From the NCBI RefSeq assembly GCF_002160915.1, contig NZ_NFLM01000011.1, positions 21,483-85,482 on the forward strand: a stretch of 64,000 nt of DNA, given 5' to 3'. Below, in pieces: positions 1 through 7,344 of this stretch (the first letter of the stretch is position 1; every line of letters begins with the position of its first letter). Under the pieces are notes generated by a model, which was not told the DNA's origin, made no database searches, and saw only the letters and a list, made by a program, of their open reading frames with translations. Source of the stretch: Faecalibacterium sp. An121 (GTDB lineage Bacteria > Bacillota > Clostridia > Oscillospirales > Ruminococcaceae). Position numbers and translations under genes: made by a program.

Positions 1-304
1 ACAATAGGGTTGGATCTCCTCGGGCTTCCTGCAAATCGTGAATCATCTTTGCCAGGGCCAGCGCAACCTCCTGTTGACGAAATGAAAGCTTTAGCAGCTC
101 CATCACCTGGTCGTCAGTCAGCTCTCCGGGGCAGATCAGAAAACTTTCCAGCATCCCGCCGCGCGTACAGAGACGATGGGTGCGGGCCTTGCGGGTCAGC
201 TCCGGTATCCGGCGCTCCAGCATTTTCTCCTGGTGCTGGTAGTAACGGAGCTTCTGTTCGGCTTTTTTCTTTTGGTCTTTCATGCGATCCAGTTTTTTAC
301 TCAT
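1..304 (-). CDS. DUF3847 family mobile-element protein (partial, runs off the window)
   Basis: The minus-strand frame opens with MSKKLDRMKDQKKKAEQKLR at 304 and stays open to the window edge, about 101 codons. A clear ribosome site (gaggtggagg) precedes the ATG. The N-terminal 30 residues are Lys/Glu-rich and likely coiled coil. They are followed by ELTRKARTHRLCTRGGMLES and then a helical segment. This resembles the DUF3847 family, small proteins encoded near relaxase genes in conjugative elements of Clostridia; their function is unknown. The C-terminus is cut by the window edge, so length cannot be compared with the family. Confidence 0.65.
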   Translation of the reverse strand, partial: MSKKLDRMKDQKKKAEQKLRYYQHQEKMLERRIPELTRKARTHRLCTRGGMLESFLICPGELTDDQVMELLKLSFRQQEVALALAKMIHDLQEARGDPTLL

Positions 305-479
305 AATCCTCCACCTCGTATAATAAGATTTGCAGGTAATTTTTAAGTGTATCCGATTCATTCACTCCATATAATCAGCAGGCTTAGAGATGCCCGTGAT
401 ACAATAGCTGTAGGACGGCAGGGACAAGTTCTCCACCACCTCGTTGGACTGAAAAGTCACTTCAAAAGGAGTTAGTTCC

Positions 480-667
480 CCTGAGCCGGAAGTTAGCTGC
501 AAACTCATTGGCTGTTTGCTGGATGCAAGGCTGCCCTTTTAGCAGTAAGGGATATCGCATTAGCCTTCTCCGGAATGATTCTGATACGCGAGGTTGCAGA
601 TGCTCCGGTTATCATGGGTATCTCAAAGCCTGCTGGCCTTAAATCTCCATACAGGGAGGTGAAAATT
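480..667 (+). ncRNA. Candidate IS110 bridge RNA region (left non-coding end)
   Basis: The non-coding stretch directly upstream of the IS110 transposase contains several small hairpins: GCAAAC/GTTTGC (499-504 with 514-519), CCCTT/AAGGG (534-538 with 547-551), and a CCGGA/TCCGG pairing further on. IS110-group elements are known to encode a structured bridge (seek) RNA in the non-coding end beside the recombinase gene, holding target- and donor-binding loops. Location and length fit, but the guide loops and exact ends were not established. Confidence 0.4.
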
Positions 668-1894
668 GTGAATCCATTATTTGTTGGCATTGATGTGAGC
701 AGCAGAAGCAATGTAGTCTATCTGATGAATCCTGACGGCAGCAAGTATTCCAGTTTTTCCGTACAGAATAACTTAGGTGGTGCCAAGCTATTGTCAGAGA
801 AAATCGTGTCAGCACTCAGCTCCATGCAGCTCAGTGATGTGGTGATTGGTCTGGAGGCCACCTCCATTTACGGGGACAGCCTGGTTTATGCCCTCCGGGA
901 GGATGGCAGTCTTGGCCGGTTCCAGCGGAAGATTCATATTCTTAATCCGAAGCAGGTTAAAAAATTCAAGGAGGCCTATCCAGATCTACCTAAAAACGAC
1001 TGGGTGGACGCCTTTGTAATTGCCGACCATCTCCGTTTTGGCAGGATCGCCAAGGAGGTCTATCTAGATGATTATCGTTACCATGCACTTAAAACCCTTA
1101 CCAGAGCCAGATTTGACGTGATTCAAAACCTGAGCCGAGAGAAGCAGCGGTTTGCAAACTATTTATTCTTAAAATGTTCCGGTATGGCTCAAGACAAGGA
1201 TATCCCAAATACCAGTGCCACCACCATTGCACTCATGGAACACTTTGAAAGCGTGGATGAACTGGCAAATACAGATTTGAACGAACTGACTGCTTTTATT
1301 TCCGAAACAGGACATGGAAGATTTGCTGACCCAGCAGCTACTGCCAAGGCAGTTCGTGCTGCGGCCAGCGGCTCTTACCGGTTGCCTAAAACGGTGAACG
1401 ACACCGTAAACCAGGCTATGGCGATATCTATTGCCTCCATGCGGGCTTTGGAAAAACAGGTCAAAATTTTGGATAAGGCTATTGATCAGCAGTTTGAGAT
1501 CATCCCAAATACCTTGACATCTATCCCCGGCATTGGCAGGGTCTACTCTGCTGGTATCATTGCTGAGCTTGGTGATATACACCGCTTTGATTCTCAAGCT
1601 TCTGTCGCCAAGTTTGCTGGCCTTGTCTGGCATAAGAACCAGTCCGGTGACTTTGAGGCCGAGCATTCTCGGATGATTAAATCTGGCAACCGTTATCTTC
1701 GCTACTACCTGCTGGAAGCCGCCAACTCTGTGAGAAGATGCGACTCAGAGTTCCGACGTTATTACGACCTTAAATTTAAAGAGGTCAACAAGTACCAGCA
1801 TAAACGCGCACTCGCTTTCACTGCCAGAAAACTTGTTCGGTTGATCTTTCGACTGCTGAAGGACAATCGCTTGTATATCCCGCCAGAGGGCTGA
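668..1894 (+). CDS. IS110 family transposase (DEDD recombinase)
   Basis: This is a 408-residue protein starting at GTG 668, with GGGAGGTG seven bases upstream. The open frame extends further 5', but no better ribosome site is seen there. The N-terminal DEDD/RuvC-like domain opens with LFVGIDVSSRSNVVYL, where the Asp is the expected first metal ligand. The C-terminal Transposase_20 domain shows LTSIPGIGRVYSAGIIAELG and then a Ser-containing stretch (AKFAGLVWHKNQSG) as in the family. Length matches IS110 enzymes (about 400). It excises and inserts the element guided by a bridge RNA. The frame is intact, so the element may be active. It lies between a DUF3847 gene and the truncated repA, and probably landed in an older mobile element. 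Confidence 0.9.
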   Translation: MNPLFVGIDVSSRSNVVYLMNPDGSKYSSFSVQNNLGGAKLLSEKIVSALSSMQLSDVVIGLEATSIYGDSLVYALREDGSLGRFQRKIHILNPKQVKKFKEAYPDLPKNDWVDAFVIADHLRFGRIAKEVYLDDYRYHALKTLTRARFDVIQNLSREKQRFANYLFLKCSGMAQDKDIPNTSATTIALMEHFESVDELANTDLNELTAFISETGHGRFADPAATAKAVRAAASGSYRLPKTVNDTVNQAMAISIASMRALEKQVKILDKAIDQQFEIIPNTLTSIPGIGRVYSAGIIAELGDIHRFDSQASVAKFAGLVWHKNQSGDFEAEHSRMIKSGNRYLRYYLLEAANSVRRCDSEFRRYYDLKFKEVNKYQHKRALAFTARKLVRLIFRLLKDNRLYIPPEG

Positions 1895-2032
1895 GCGTAT
1901 CGCTCGCCGCTTTGCTGCGCAGGCCCTGTTTTAAAATTTTTCAGGGGCAGGGCTTAGGTTTGTGTCGCCTTTTTGCAACCTACATCGTGCTTCCTGCTCT
2001 ATTTTTCTCATTTTTTCTTGCATTATCTGCTT

Positions 2033-2606
2033 GACTTCACACCATTGGACTCCTGTGAAAAATCAGACTCCGGGCATCTGCCCAGAGTCGTGAAATTGGT
2101 TTATTCCGGCCTCCCCCGCCCGGAAAGGAAAGGATCAGTCTCGTTCTACTCTGTATGGTTCTATCATTCTTATTAGGGTGTAGATTCTACACTTCTGGAA
2201 GTGTAAAACCTACACCGCCGGAAGTGAACTTCTGACACTTCCAGAATCGTCATCCCAGGGCATCCATAAACTTCTTCACATAGATCAGGCTGGGCCGGCC
2301 CTGGCCCTGCCGCCTGCGTTCGATAAGGTCTGCCTTCTCCTCCAGCTCCCGCAGCAGGCCCACTGCCTTCTTGTTGCTGCACTTCAGATGCTCCATAATG
2401 CTCTCCACCGTGAAAATGATATACACCCTCCCTTCTTCATCCTTCCACCCGTTCTTCACCGAGAGGCTCATCCAGTCCAGCAGCAAACCGTAGAGGACTT
2501 TGGCGTCAGTGGAAATGCCGCGAAAGGTAGAGTCTGTGAACAGCGCTTTGGGGATGCGGTAGAAGGCGAACTGCTCCGCCTGGGGGCCGTAGAAGTAGTT
2601 GGGCAT
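2033..2606 (-). pseudogene. repA_N-type replication initiator, broken by in-frame stops
   Basis: It begins at ATG 2606 after AGAAAGGAGG. The first 118 codons are intact (MPNYFYGPQAEQFAFYRIPK...) and match the N-terminal winged-helix domain of RepA_N/replisome-organiser proteins of Firmicute plasmids and conjugative elements. A TGA stop falls at 2250-2252. The same frame then continues with family-like sequence (RFWKCQKFTSGGVGFTLPEV, then NLHPNKNDRTIQSR), interrupted by a TAG and another TGA further on. Homologues are roughly twice as long, so the C-terminal domain is missing. The neighbouring IS110 may have removed it. An N-terminal fragment could still be made. Confidence 0.7.
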
Positions 2607-2630
2607 AGGGCCTCCTTTCTGCATTTGGGC

Positions 2631-2677
2631 AAAATAAAAAAGCGTTTGTGGTATCTTTGCAGAAACACACAAACGCT
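2631..2677 (-). terminator. Intrinsic terminator, minus strand
   Basis: A perfect 10-bp stem AGCGTTTGTG/CACAAACGCT (2641-2650 with 2668-2677) is followed on the minus strand by TTTTTATTTT. It is the second of two terminators between ppdK and repA and insulates the mobile-element remnant from ppdK transcription. Confidence 0.65.
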
Positions 2678-2683
2678 TTGACG

Positions 2684-2713
2684 AAAAAACGGAGGCAGCT
2701 TTCACTGCCTCCG
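2684..2713 (-). terminator. Intrinsic terminator of ppdK
   Basis: A 9-bp stem CGGAGGCAG/CTGCCTCCG (2690-2698 with 2705-2713) with a 6-nt loop is followed on the minus strand by TTTTTT. It lies about 145 bases past the ppdK stop. Confidence 0.75.
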
Positions 2714-2858
2714 TCTTCTGAGATTGATTTAATTCAAATCTAGGTTAACCGTGACGGCCATATCCTTCCAAACGCTCTTCCGGAACGCGAAATCTGCTTT
2801 TCTGCACCAGGCAGAGGCGTCATCCAGCGTCAAAGAATAGTCGTAGGAGAGATATTTC

Positions 2859-5525
2859 TTAGCCCCTCGGGTTCTTGATGGCAGCCTGAGCGGCGGCCAG
2901 ACGGGCGATGGGCACACGGTAGGGCGAGCAGCTCACGTAGTCCAGGCCGATGTTGTGGCAGAACTCGATGGAGGAAGGATCGCCGCCGTGCTCACCGCAG
3001 ATGCCCAGGCCGATGTCGGGGCGGGTGGCGCGGCCGTCGGTAGCGGCCATCTTGACCAGCTTGCCAACGCCCACCTGATCCAGGTGCTGGAACGGATCGC
3101 TCTCGTAGATCTTGTGATCGTAGTAAGCGCCCAGGAACTTGGCAGCGTCGTCACGGCTGAAGCCGAAGGTCATCTGGGTCAGGTCGTTGGTGCCGAAGCT
3201 GAAGAACTCGGCTTCCTTGGCGATCTCACCGGCAGTCAGAGCGGCGCGGGGGATCTCGATCATGGTGCCGACCTGGTACTTCATGTCCACGCCAGCCTCA
3301 GCGATCAGCTCGTCAGCGGTCTTGACCACGACGTCCTTGACGAACTTCAGCTCCTTGACCTCGCCCACCAGGGGGATCATGATGTGCGGAGTGATCATCT
3401 TGCCGGTCTCAGCGCTGACCTTCAGGGCAGCCTTGATGACGGCACGGGTCTGCATGACAGCGATCTCGGGGTAGGTGACAGCCAGACGGCAACCGCGGTG
3501 GCCCATCATGGGGTTGAACTCATGCAGGCTCTCCACCACGTTCTTCAGCTCCTCGAAGCTCATGCCCATATCCTTGGCCAGCTCGGCGATGTCCTCTTCC
3601 TTGCTGGGCAGGAACTCGTGCAGAGGAGGATCCAGGTAACGGATGGTCATGGGACGCTCGCCCATGATGCGGTACATGGCCTCAAAGTCGCTCTGCTGAT
3701 AGGGCTCGACCTTGGCCAGGGCAGCCTCGCGCTCCTCAACGGTGCGGGCGCAGATCATCTCGCGGACAGCCTTGATGCGGTCCTCCGCGAAGAACATATG
3801 CTCGGTACGGCACAGGCCGATGCCCTCAGCGCCCATGTCCACAGCCTGCTGTGCGTCGCGGGGGTTGTCAGCGTTGGTCATGACCAGCATCTGGCGGGCA
3901 GCGTCAGCCCAGCCCATGAAGCGGTTGAAGTTCTTGTTGCCGGTAGCAGCCACGGTGGGGATCTGCTCGGCGTAGATGTTGCCGGTGGAGCCGTCGATGG
4001 AGATCCAGTCGCCGCTGACGAACTTGTGGCCGTTCAGCTCGAAGGTCTTGGCCTCCTCGTCGATCTTGACGTCGTTGTCGTTGCCGCAGCCGGAAACGCA
4101 GCAGGTGCCCATGCCGCGGGCCACAACGGCAGCGTGGCTGGTCATGCCGCCGCGGACGGTCAGGATGCCCTGAGAGACCTGCATGCCCACGATATCCTCG
4201 GGGGAAGTCTCCAGACGGACCAGGACGACCTTCTTCATCTTGCCGGACTTGACCATCTCCTCGGCCTCCTCGGCGGAGAAGACGATCTGGCCGCAGGCGG
4301 AACCGGGAGAAGCAGCCAGGCCCTTGCCCACGACCTCAGCGGCCTTCAGGGCAGCGGCATCGAACTGGGGATGCAGCAGGGTGTCCAGCTGCTTGGGCTC
4401 CACGCGCAGCACGGCCTCGCGCTCGGTGATCATGCCCTCGTCCACCAGGTCGCAGGCGATCTGCAGAGCAGCCTGTGCGGTGCGCTTGCCGTTGCGGGTC
4501 TGCAGCATATACAGGTGGCCGTCCTCGATGGTGAACTCCATGTCCTGCATATCGCGGAAGTACTTCTCCAGACGGTTGGCGATGTTGACGAACTCCTCGT
4601 ACACCTCGGGCATCTGCTCCTGCAGATGGCTGATGGGGAAGGGAGTGCGCACGCCGGCCACGACGTCCTCGCCCTGGGCGTTGATCAGGTACTCGCCCAT
4701 CAGCTTCTTGGCGCCGGTGGCGGGGTCACGGGTGAAGGCCACGCCGGTGCCCGAGCGGTCGCCCGAGTTGCCGAAGGCCATCTGCTGCACGTTGACAGCG
4801 GTGCCCCACTCGTAGGGGATCTCGTTCATCTTGCGGTAAACGTTGGCACGGGGGTTATCCCAGCTGCGGAACACAGCCTTGACCGCCTCGATCAGCTGCT
4901 CGTTGGGATCCTGGGGGAAGGGACGGCCCTCGTTGTCCTCATAGATCTTCTTGAAGACGCCCACCAGCTCCTTCAGGTCGTCGGCAGTCAGGTCGGCGTC
5001 GGACTTGTAGCCCTTGGCCTCCTTCATCTTGTCGATCTCCACCTCGAACAGGCTCTTGGGGACCATCATGACCACGTCCGCGAACATCTGGACGAAACGG
5101 CGGTAGCAGTCGTAGGCAAAGCGGGGGTTGTTGGTCTTCTTGGCCAGGCCCTCCACGGCCTCATCGTTCAGGCCCAGGTTCAGGATGGTGTCCATCATGC
5201 CGGGCATGGACTGACGTGCGCCCGAACGGACCGACACCAGCAGGGGGTTGGAGTTGTCGCCGAAGGTCTTGCCGGTGATCTTCTCCAGGCCCTTGACGTG
5301 CTCGAAGATGTCAGCGGTGATCTCGTCGTTGATCTGACGGCCGTCGGCATAGTACTGGGTGCAGGCCTCGGTGGTGATGGTGAAGCCCTGGGGCACCGGC
5401 ATGCCGGCTGCGGTCATCTCAGCCAGACCGGAGCCCTTGCCGCCCAGGATGTTCTTCATCGTGGTCTTGTCGCCGCCGAAGGCTTCATTTCCCTCGCTGA
5501 AGTAGTAGATATACTTTTTGCTCAT
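2859..5525 (-). CDS. ppdK: Pyruvate, phosphate dikinase
   Basis: It interconverts pyruvate, ATP and phosphate with PEP, AMP and pyrophosphate in the cytosol. The protein has 888 residues, the usual bacterial length. It is translated from ATG 5525 (GGGAGGT ten bases upstream); an upstream in-frame extension lacks a ribosome site. The N-terminal ATP-grasp part opens with MKNILGGKGSGLAEM. The swivelling phosphohistidine domain has GGMTSHAAVVARG, with catalytic His464 and the conserved Thr two residues before it. The C-terminal TIM barrel ends with GICGEHGGDP, whose Cys843 is the expected acid. It is monocistronic, with its own promoter and terminators. In anaerobes lacking a strong pyruvate kinase this enzyme often works in the glycolytic direction; that is inference here. 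Confidence 0.97.
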   Translation of the reverse strand: MSKKYIYYFSEGNEAFGGDKTTMKNILGGKGSGLAEMTAAGMPVPQGFTITTEACTQYYADGRQINDEITADIFEHVKGLEKITGKTFGDNSNPLLVSVRSGARQSMPGMMDTILNLGLNDEAVEGLAKKTNNPRFAYDCYRRFVQMFADVVMMVPKSLFEVEIDKMKEAKGYKSDADLTADDLKELVGVFKKIYEDNEGRPFPQDPNEQLIEAVKAVFRSWDNPRANVYRKMNEIPYEWGTAVNVQQMAFGNSGDRSGTGVAFTRDPATGAKKLMGEYLINAQGEDVVAGVRTPFPISHLQEQMPEVYEEFVNIANRLEKYFRDMQDMEFTIEDGHLYMLQTRNGKRTAQAALQIACDLVDEGMITEREAVLRVEPKQLDTLLHPQFDAAALKAAEVVGKGLAASPGSACGQIVFSAEEAEEMVKSGKMKKVVLVRLETSPEDIVGMQVSQGILTVRGGMTSHAAVVARGMGTCCVSGCGNDNDVKIDEEAKTFELNGHKFVSGDWISIDGSTGNIYAEQIPTVAATGNKNFNRFMGWADAARQMLVMTNADNPRDAQQAVDMGAEGIGLCRTEHMFFAEDRIKAVREMICARTVEEREAALAKVEPYQQSDFEAMYRIMGERPMTIRYLDPPLHEFLPSKEEDIAELAKDMGMSFEELKNVVESLHEFNPMMGHRGCRLAVTYPEIAVMQTRAVIKAALKVSAETGKMITPHIMIPLVGEVKELKFVKDVVVKTADELIAEAGVDMKYQVGTMIEIPRAALTAGEIAKEAEFFSFGTNDLTQMTFGFSRDDAAKFLGAYYDHKIYESDPFQHLDQVGVGKLVKMAATDGRATRPDIGLGICGEHGGDPSSIEFCHNIGLDYVSCSPYRVPIARLAAAQAAIKNPRG

Positions 5526-5623
5526 GGATTCATTTACCTCCCGTTTTGATTCGGCCCGGGCCCTTACAGCCCGGGGCATACCCATTGTTCGTTTTTTGTG
5601 TAACGTTCACTGCATGCGAAAAT

Positions 5624-5652
5624 ATTATACCAGACTAAGCGCACAAAATCCA
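5624..5652 (-). promoter_or_regulatory. Promoter of ppdK
   Basis: TATAAT (5624-5629) is preceded by TGG, giving an extended -10 element. A weak -35, TGGATT (5647-5652), lies 17 bp away. The predicted transcript has a leader of about 90 bases that includes a GC-rich stem around 5552-5575. Confidence 0.5.
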
Positions 5653-5706
5653 GCTGTTCGGGGCTAAAATCTGCCGATTTTGTATCAATAAATTTGTGCA
5701 TTTCCC

Positions 5707-5735
5707 TTGAAAAAATGCAGCTTTTACGTTAATAT
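5707..5735 (+). promoter_or_regulatory. Possible promoter of the glmU-like/pth/mfd cluster
   Basis: TTGAAA (5707-5712) and TAATAT (5730-5735) are separated by 17 bp in an AT-rich pocket 125 bases before the first gene of the rightward cluster. The 5526-5859 interval otherwise contains only this and the divergent ppdK promoter. Confidence 0.4.
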
Positions 5736-5859
5736 AAACTGGGATAGGTTCGGATGTTCCTTTCCGGGGCCGTCCCATCCTCCTCCGGCGGCCGGTCATG
5801 GCCGGCCGGGCGGAGGGTGCAGGGTCCCTTTTCCGCTCATTGTAAGGAGGCCTTTTGAT

Positions 5860-6633
5860 ATGAAAGACAACACCCAGGCGCTGTGCGCCGCACGCGCCGC
5901 GCTGGAAGCCGCCGAGCAGGCCCGCATGGAGATCCTGCTGCGGCATATCGCCAACGGGGTCCTGATCGACAGCACCACCGTGGTCATCGAGGACACCGTC
6001 CAGATCGCGCCGGGGGCCCGCATCCTGCCCGGCACCATCCTGCGGGGGTCCACCGTCATCGGCCCCGGCTGCGTCATCGGCCCCAACAGCCTGATCGAGG
6101 ACAGCCAGGTCGGCGAGGGCACCACCGTCAACGCCAGCCAGGTCTACTCCTCCTGCATCGGGCCCCACAACGCCATCGGGCCCTTCACCCATGTGCGGGC
6201 GGGCACCGCCACCGATTACGGCGTCCACCTGGGCGCCTATGTGGAGACCAAGAACTCCCACTTTGCCCGGGGCAACACCGTCAGCCATCTGACCTACATC
6301 GGGGACAGCGACGTGGGCAAATACTGCAACTTCGGCTGCGGCACCGTCACCTGCAACTACGACGGCCAGTCCAAATACCGCACCACCATCGGGGACTACT
6401 GCTTCATCGGCTGCAACACCAACCTCGTCGCCCCCGTCTCGGTGGGGGACGGCGCCTACACCGCCGCCGGCAGCACCGTCACCCAGGATGTGCCCGCGGG
6501 GGCCCTGGCCATCGAGCGGGGCCGCCAGGCCAACGTTGAGGGCTGGGCCGTGCCCAAAATGGAGGCCTATATCCAGAAGAAACAGCGGCTGGAAGCCCAG
6601 CAGCTGGCCGACAAACAGGCCCGGCAGGACTGA
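5860..6633 (+). CDS. GlmU-like protein: left-handed beta-helix acetyltransferase domain only
   Basis: A 257-residue protein translated from ATG 5860 after AAGGAGG. It aligns with the C-terminal half of GlmU: a short helical linker, then hexapeptide repeats (IAPGARILPGTILRG and onward) and the acetyltransferase signature region GVHLGAYVETKNSHF, HLTYIGD and GTVTCNYDGQSKYRT. GlmU's C-terminal domain acetylates glucosamine-1-phosphate with acetyl-CoA for UDP-GlcNAc synthesis. The N-terminal uridylyltransferase (about 230 residues with its GXGTRM loop) is absent, and no decayed copy was recognised upstream. The gene order here (glmU-type, pth, mfd) recalls the Bacillus gcaD-prs-ctc-pth-mfd region without prs. 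A separate uridylyltransferase is presumably encoded elsewhere. Confidence 0.8.
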   Translation: MKDNTQALCAARAALEAAEQARMEILLRHIANGVLIDSTTVVIEDTVQIAPGARILPGTILRGSTVIGPGCVIGPNSLIEDSQVGEGTTVNASQVYSSCIGPHNAIGPFTHVRAGTATDYGVHLGAYVETKNSHFARGNTVSHLTYIGDSDVGKYCNFGCGTVTCNYDGQSKYRTTIGDYCFIGCNTNLVAPVSVGDGAYTAAGSTVTQDVPAGALAIERGRQANVEGWAVPKMEAYIQKKQRLEAQQLADKQARQD

Positions 6634-6737
6634 ACGCCCATCCACCGCATGGCAAAGGGGGATCTGCGGCTGCGCGGCGCGCAGCCCGGTTCCCTTTTTG
6701 TCTGCCCAAACGAACGACACACGAACGGAAACGCTTT

Positions 6738-7316
6738 ATGACAACAAACGACATCTGGCTGATCGCCGGCCTGGGCAATCCCGAGGCCAAATACGAGGGC
6801 ACCCGCCACAACGCCGGGTTCGCCGCTCTGGACTACCTGGCCGGCAAGTGGGAGATCCCGGTCACCAAGGCCAAGTTCCAGGGGCTGTGGGGCCAGGGGG
6901 AAGTGGGAGGCCACAAGGTCTGCCTGCTCAAGCCCCTCACCTATATGAATCTGTCGGGGGACTCCATCGCCCCCCTGGCATCCTTTTTCAAGATCCCGGC
7001 CGGTCACGTCATCGTCCTGTGCGACGACATCACCCAGGCCCCCGGCAAGCTGCGCATCCGGCCCTCCGGCTCGGCCGGGGGGCACAATGGCCTCAAGAGC
7101 ATCATCGCCCGGCTGGGCACCGAGGACTTTCCCCGCATCCGCATCGGCGTGGGGGAAAAGCCCCGCCCCGACTACGACCTGGCCGACTGGGTGCTGGGCC
7201 GCTTTTCGGAGGAGGAGGCCAAGGCTGTGGCCGGCCGCCGCCCCGACATCGAGGCAGCCGCCCGCCTCATCATGGACGGCAAGCTGGGGGAGGCGCAAAA
7301 CCGCTACAACCGCTGA
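6738..7316 (+). CDS. pth: Peptidyl-tRNA hydrolase
   Basis: It hydrolyses the ester bond of peptidyl-tRNAs released by stalled ribosomes, recycling tRNA in the cytosol. It has 192 residues, a normal bacterial Pth length. The N-terminus carries IAGLGNPEAKYEGTRHNAGF, containing the catalytic His and a tRNA-contacting Asn. PLTYMNLSG and the GSAGGHNGLKSI loop follow at the expected positions. The ribosome site is weak. It lies about 105 bases after the glmU-like gene and about 30 before mfd, and the three are probably co-transcribed. Confidence 0.96.
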   Translation: MTTNDIWLIAGLGNPEAKYEGTRHNAGFAALDYLAGKWEIPVTKAKFQGLWGQGEVGGHKVCLLKPLTYMNLSGDSIAPLASFFKIPAGHVIVLCDDITQAPGKLRIRPSGSAGGHNGLKSIIARLGTEDFPRIRIGVGEKPRPDYDLADWVLGRFSEEEAKAVAGRRPDIEAAARLIMDGKLGEAQNRYNR

Positions 7317-7344
7317 CCGCCCGCAGACTGTGAGGTGAACGTAT

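Larger units (their letters stand above)
1..2640. mobile_element. Remnant of an integrated conjugative/mobile element
   Basis: This stretch carries a DUF3847 gene, an IS110 transposase and a decayed repA. It is visibly more AT-rich than the rest of the window, with codon use to match. DUF3847 and RepA_N-type replication proteins are typical cargo of Firmicute integrative conjugative elements. The right edge probably lies between the repA ribosome site (about 2612) and the ppdK terminator (about 2690). The left edge is outside the window. No attachment-site repeat could be defined from one side only. Confidence 0.6.

Noticed and set aside
2729..2917. Short minus-strand frame ending KDMAVTVNLDLN
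   Set aside because: It overlaps the ppdK 3' end in another frame, has no ribosome site and no recognised family; chance or an old fragment.
2955..5549. 864-codon open frame opposite ppdK
   Set aside because: Antisense shadow of a GC-rich gene: no ribosome site and Leu/Ala/Gly/His-biased translation.
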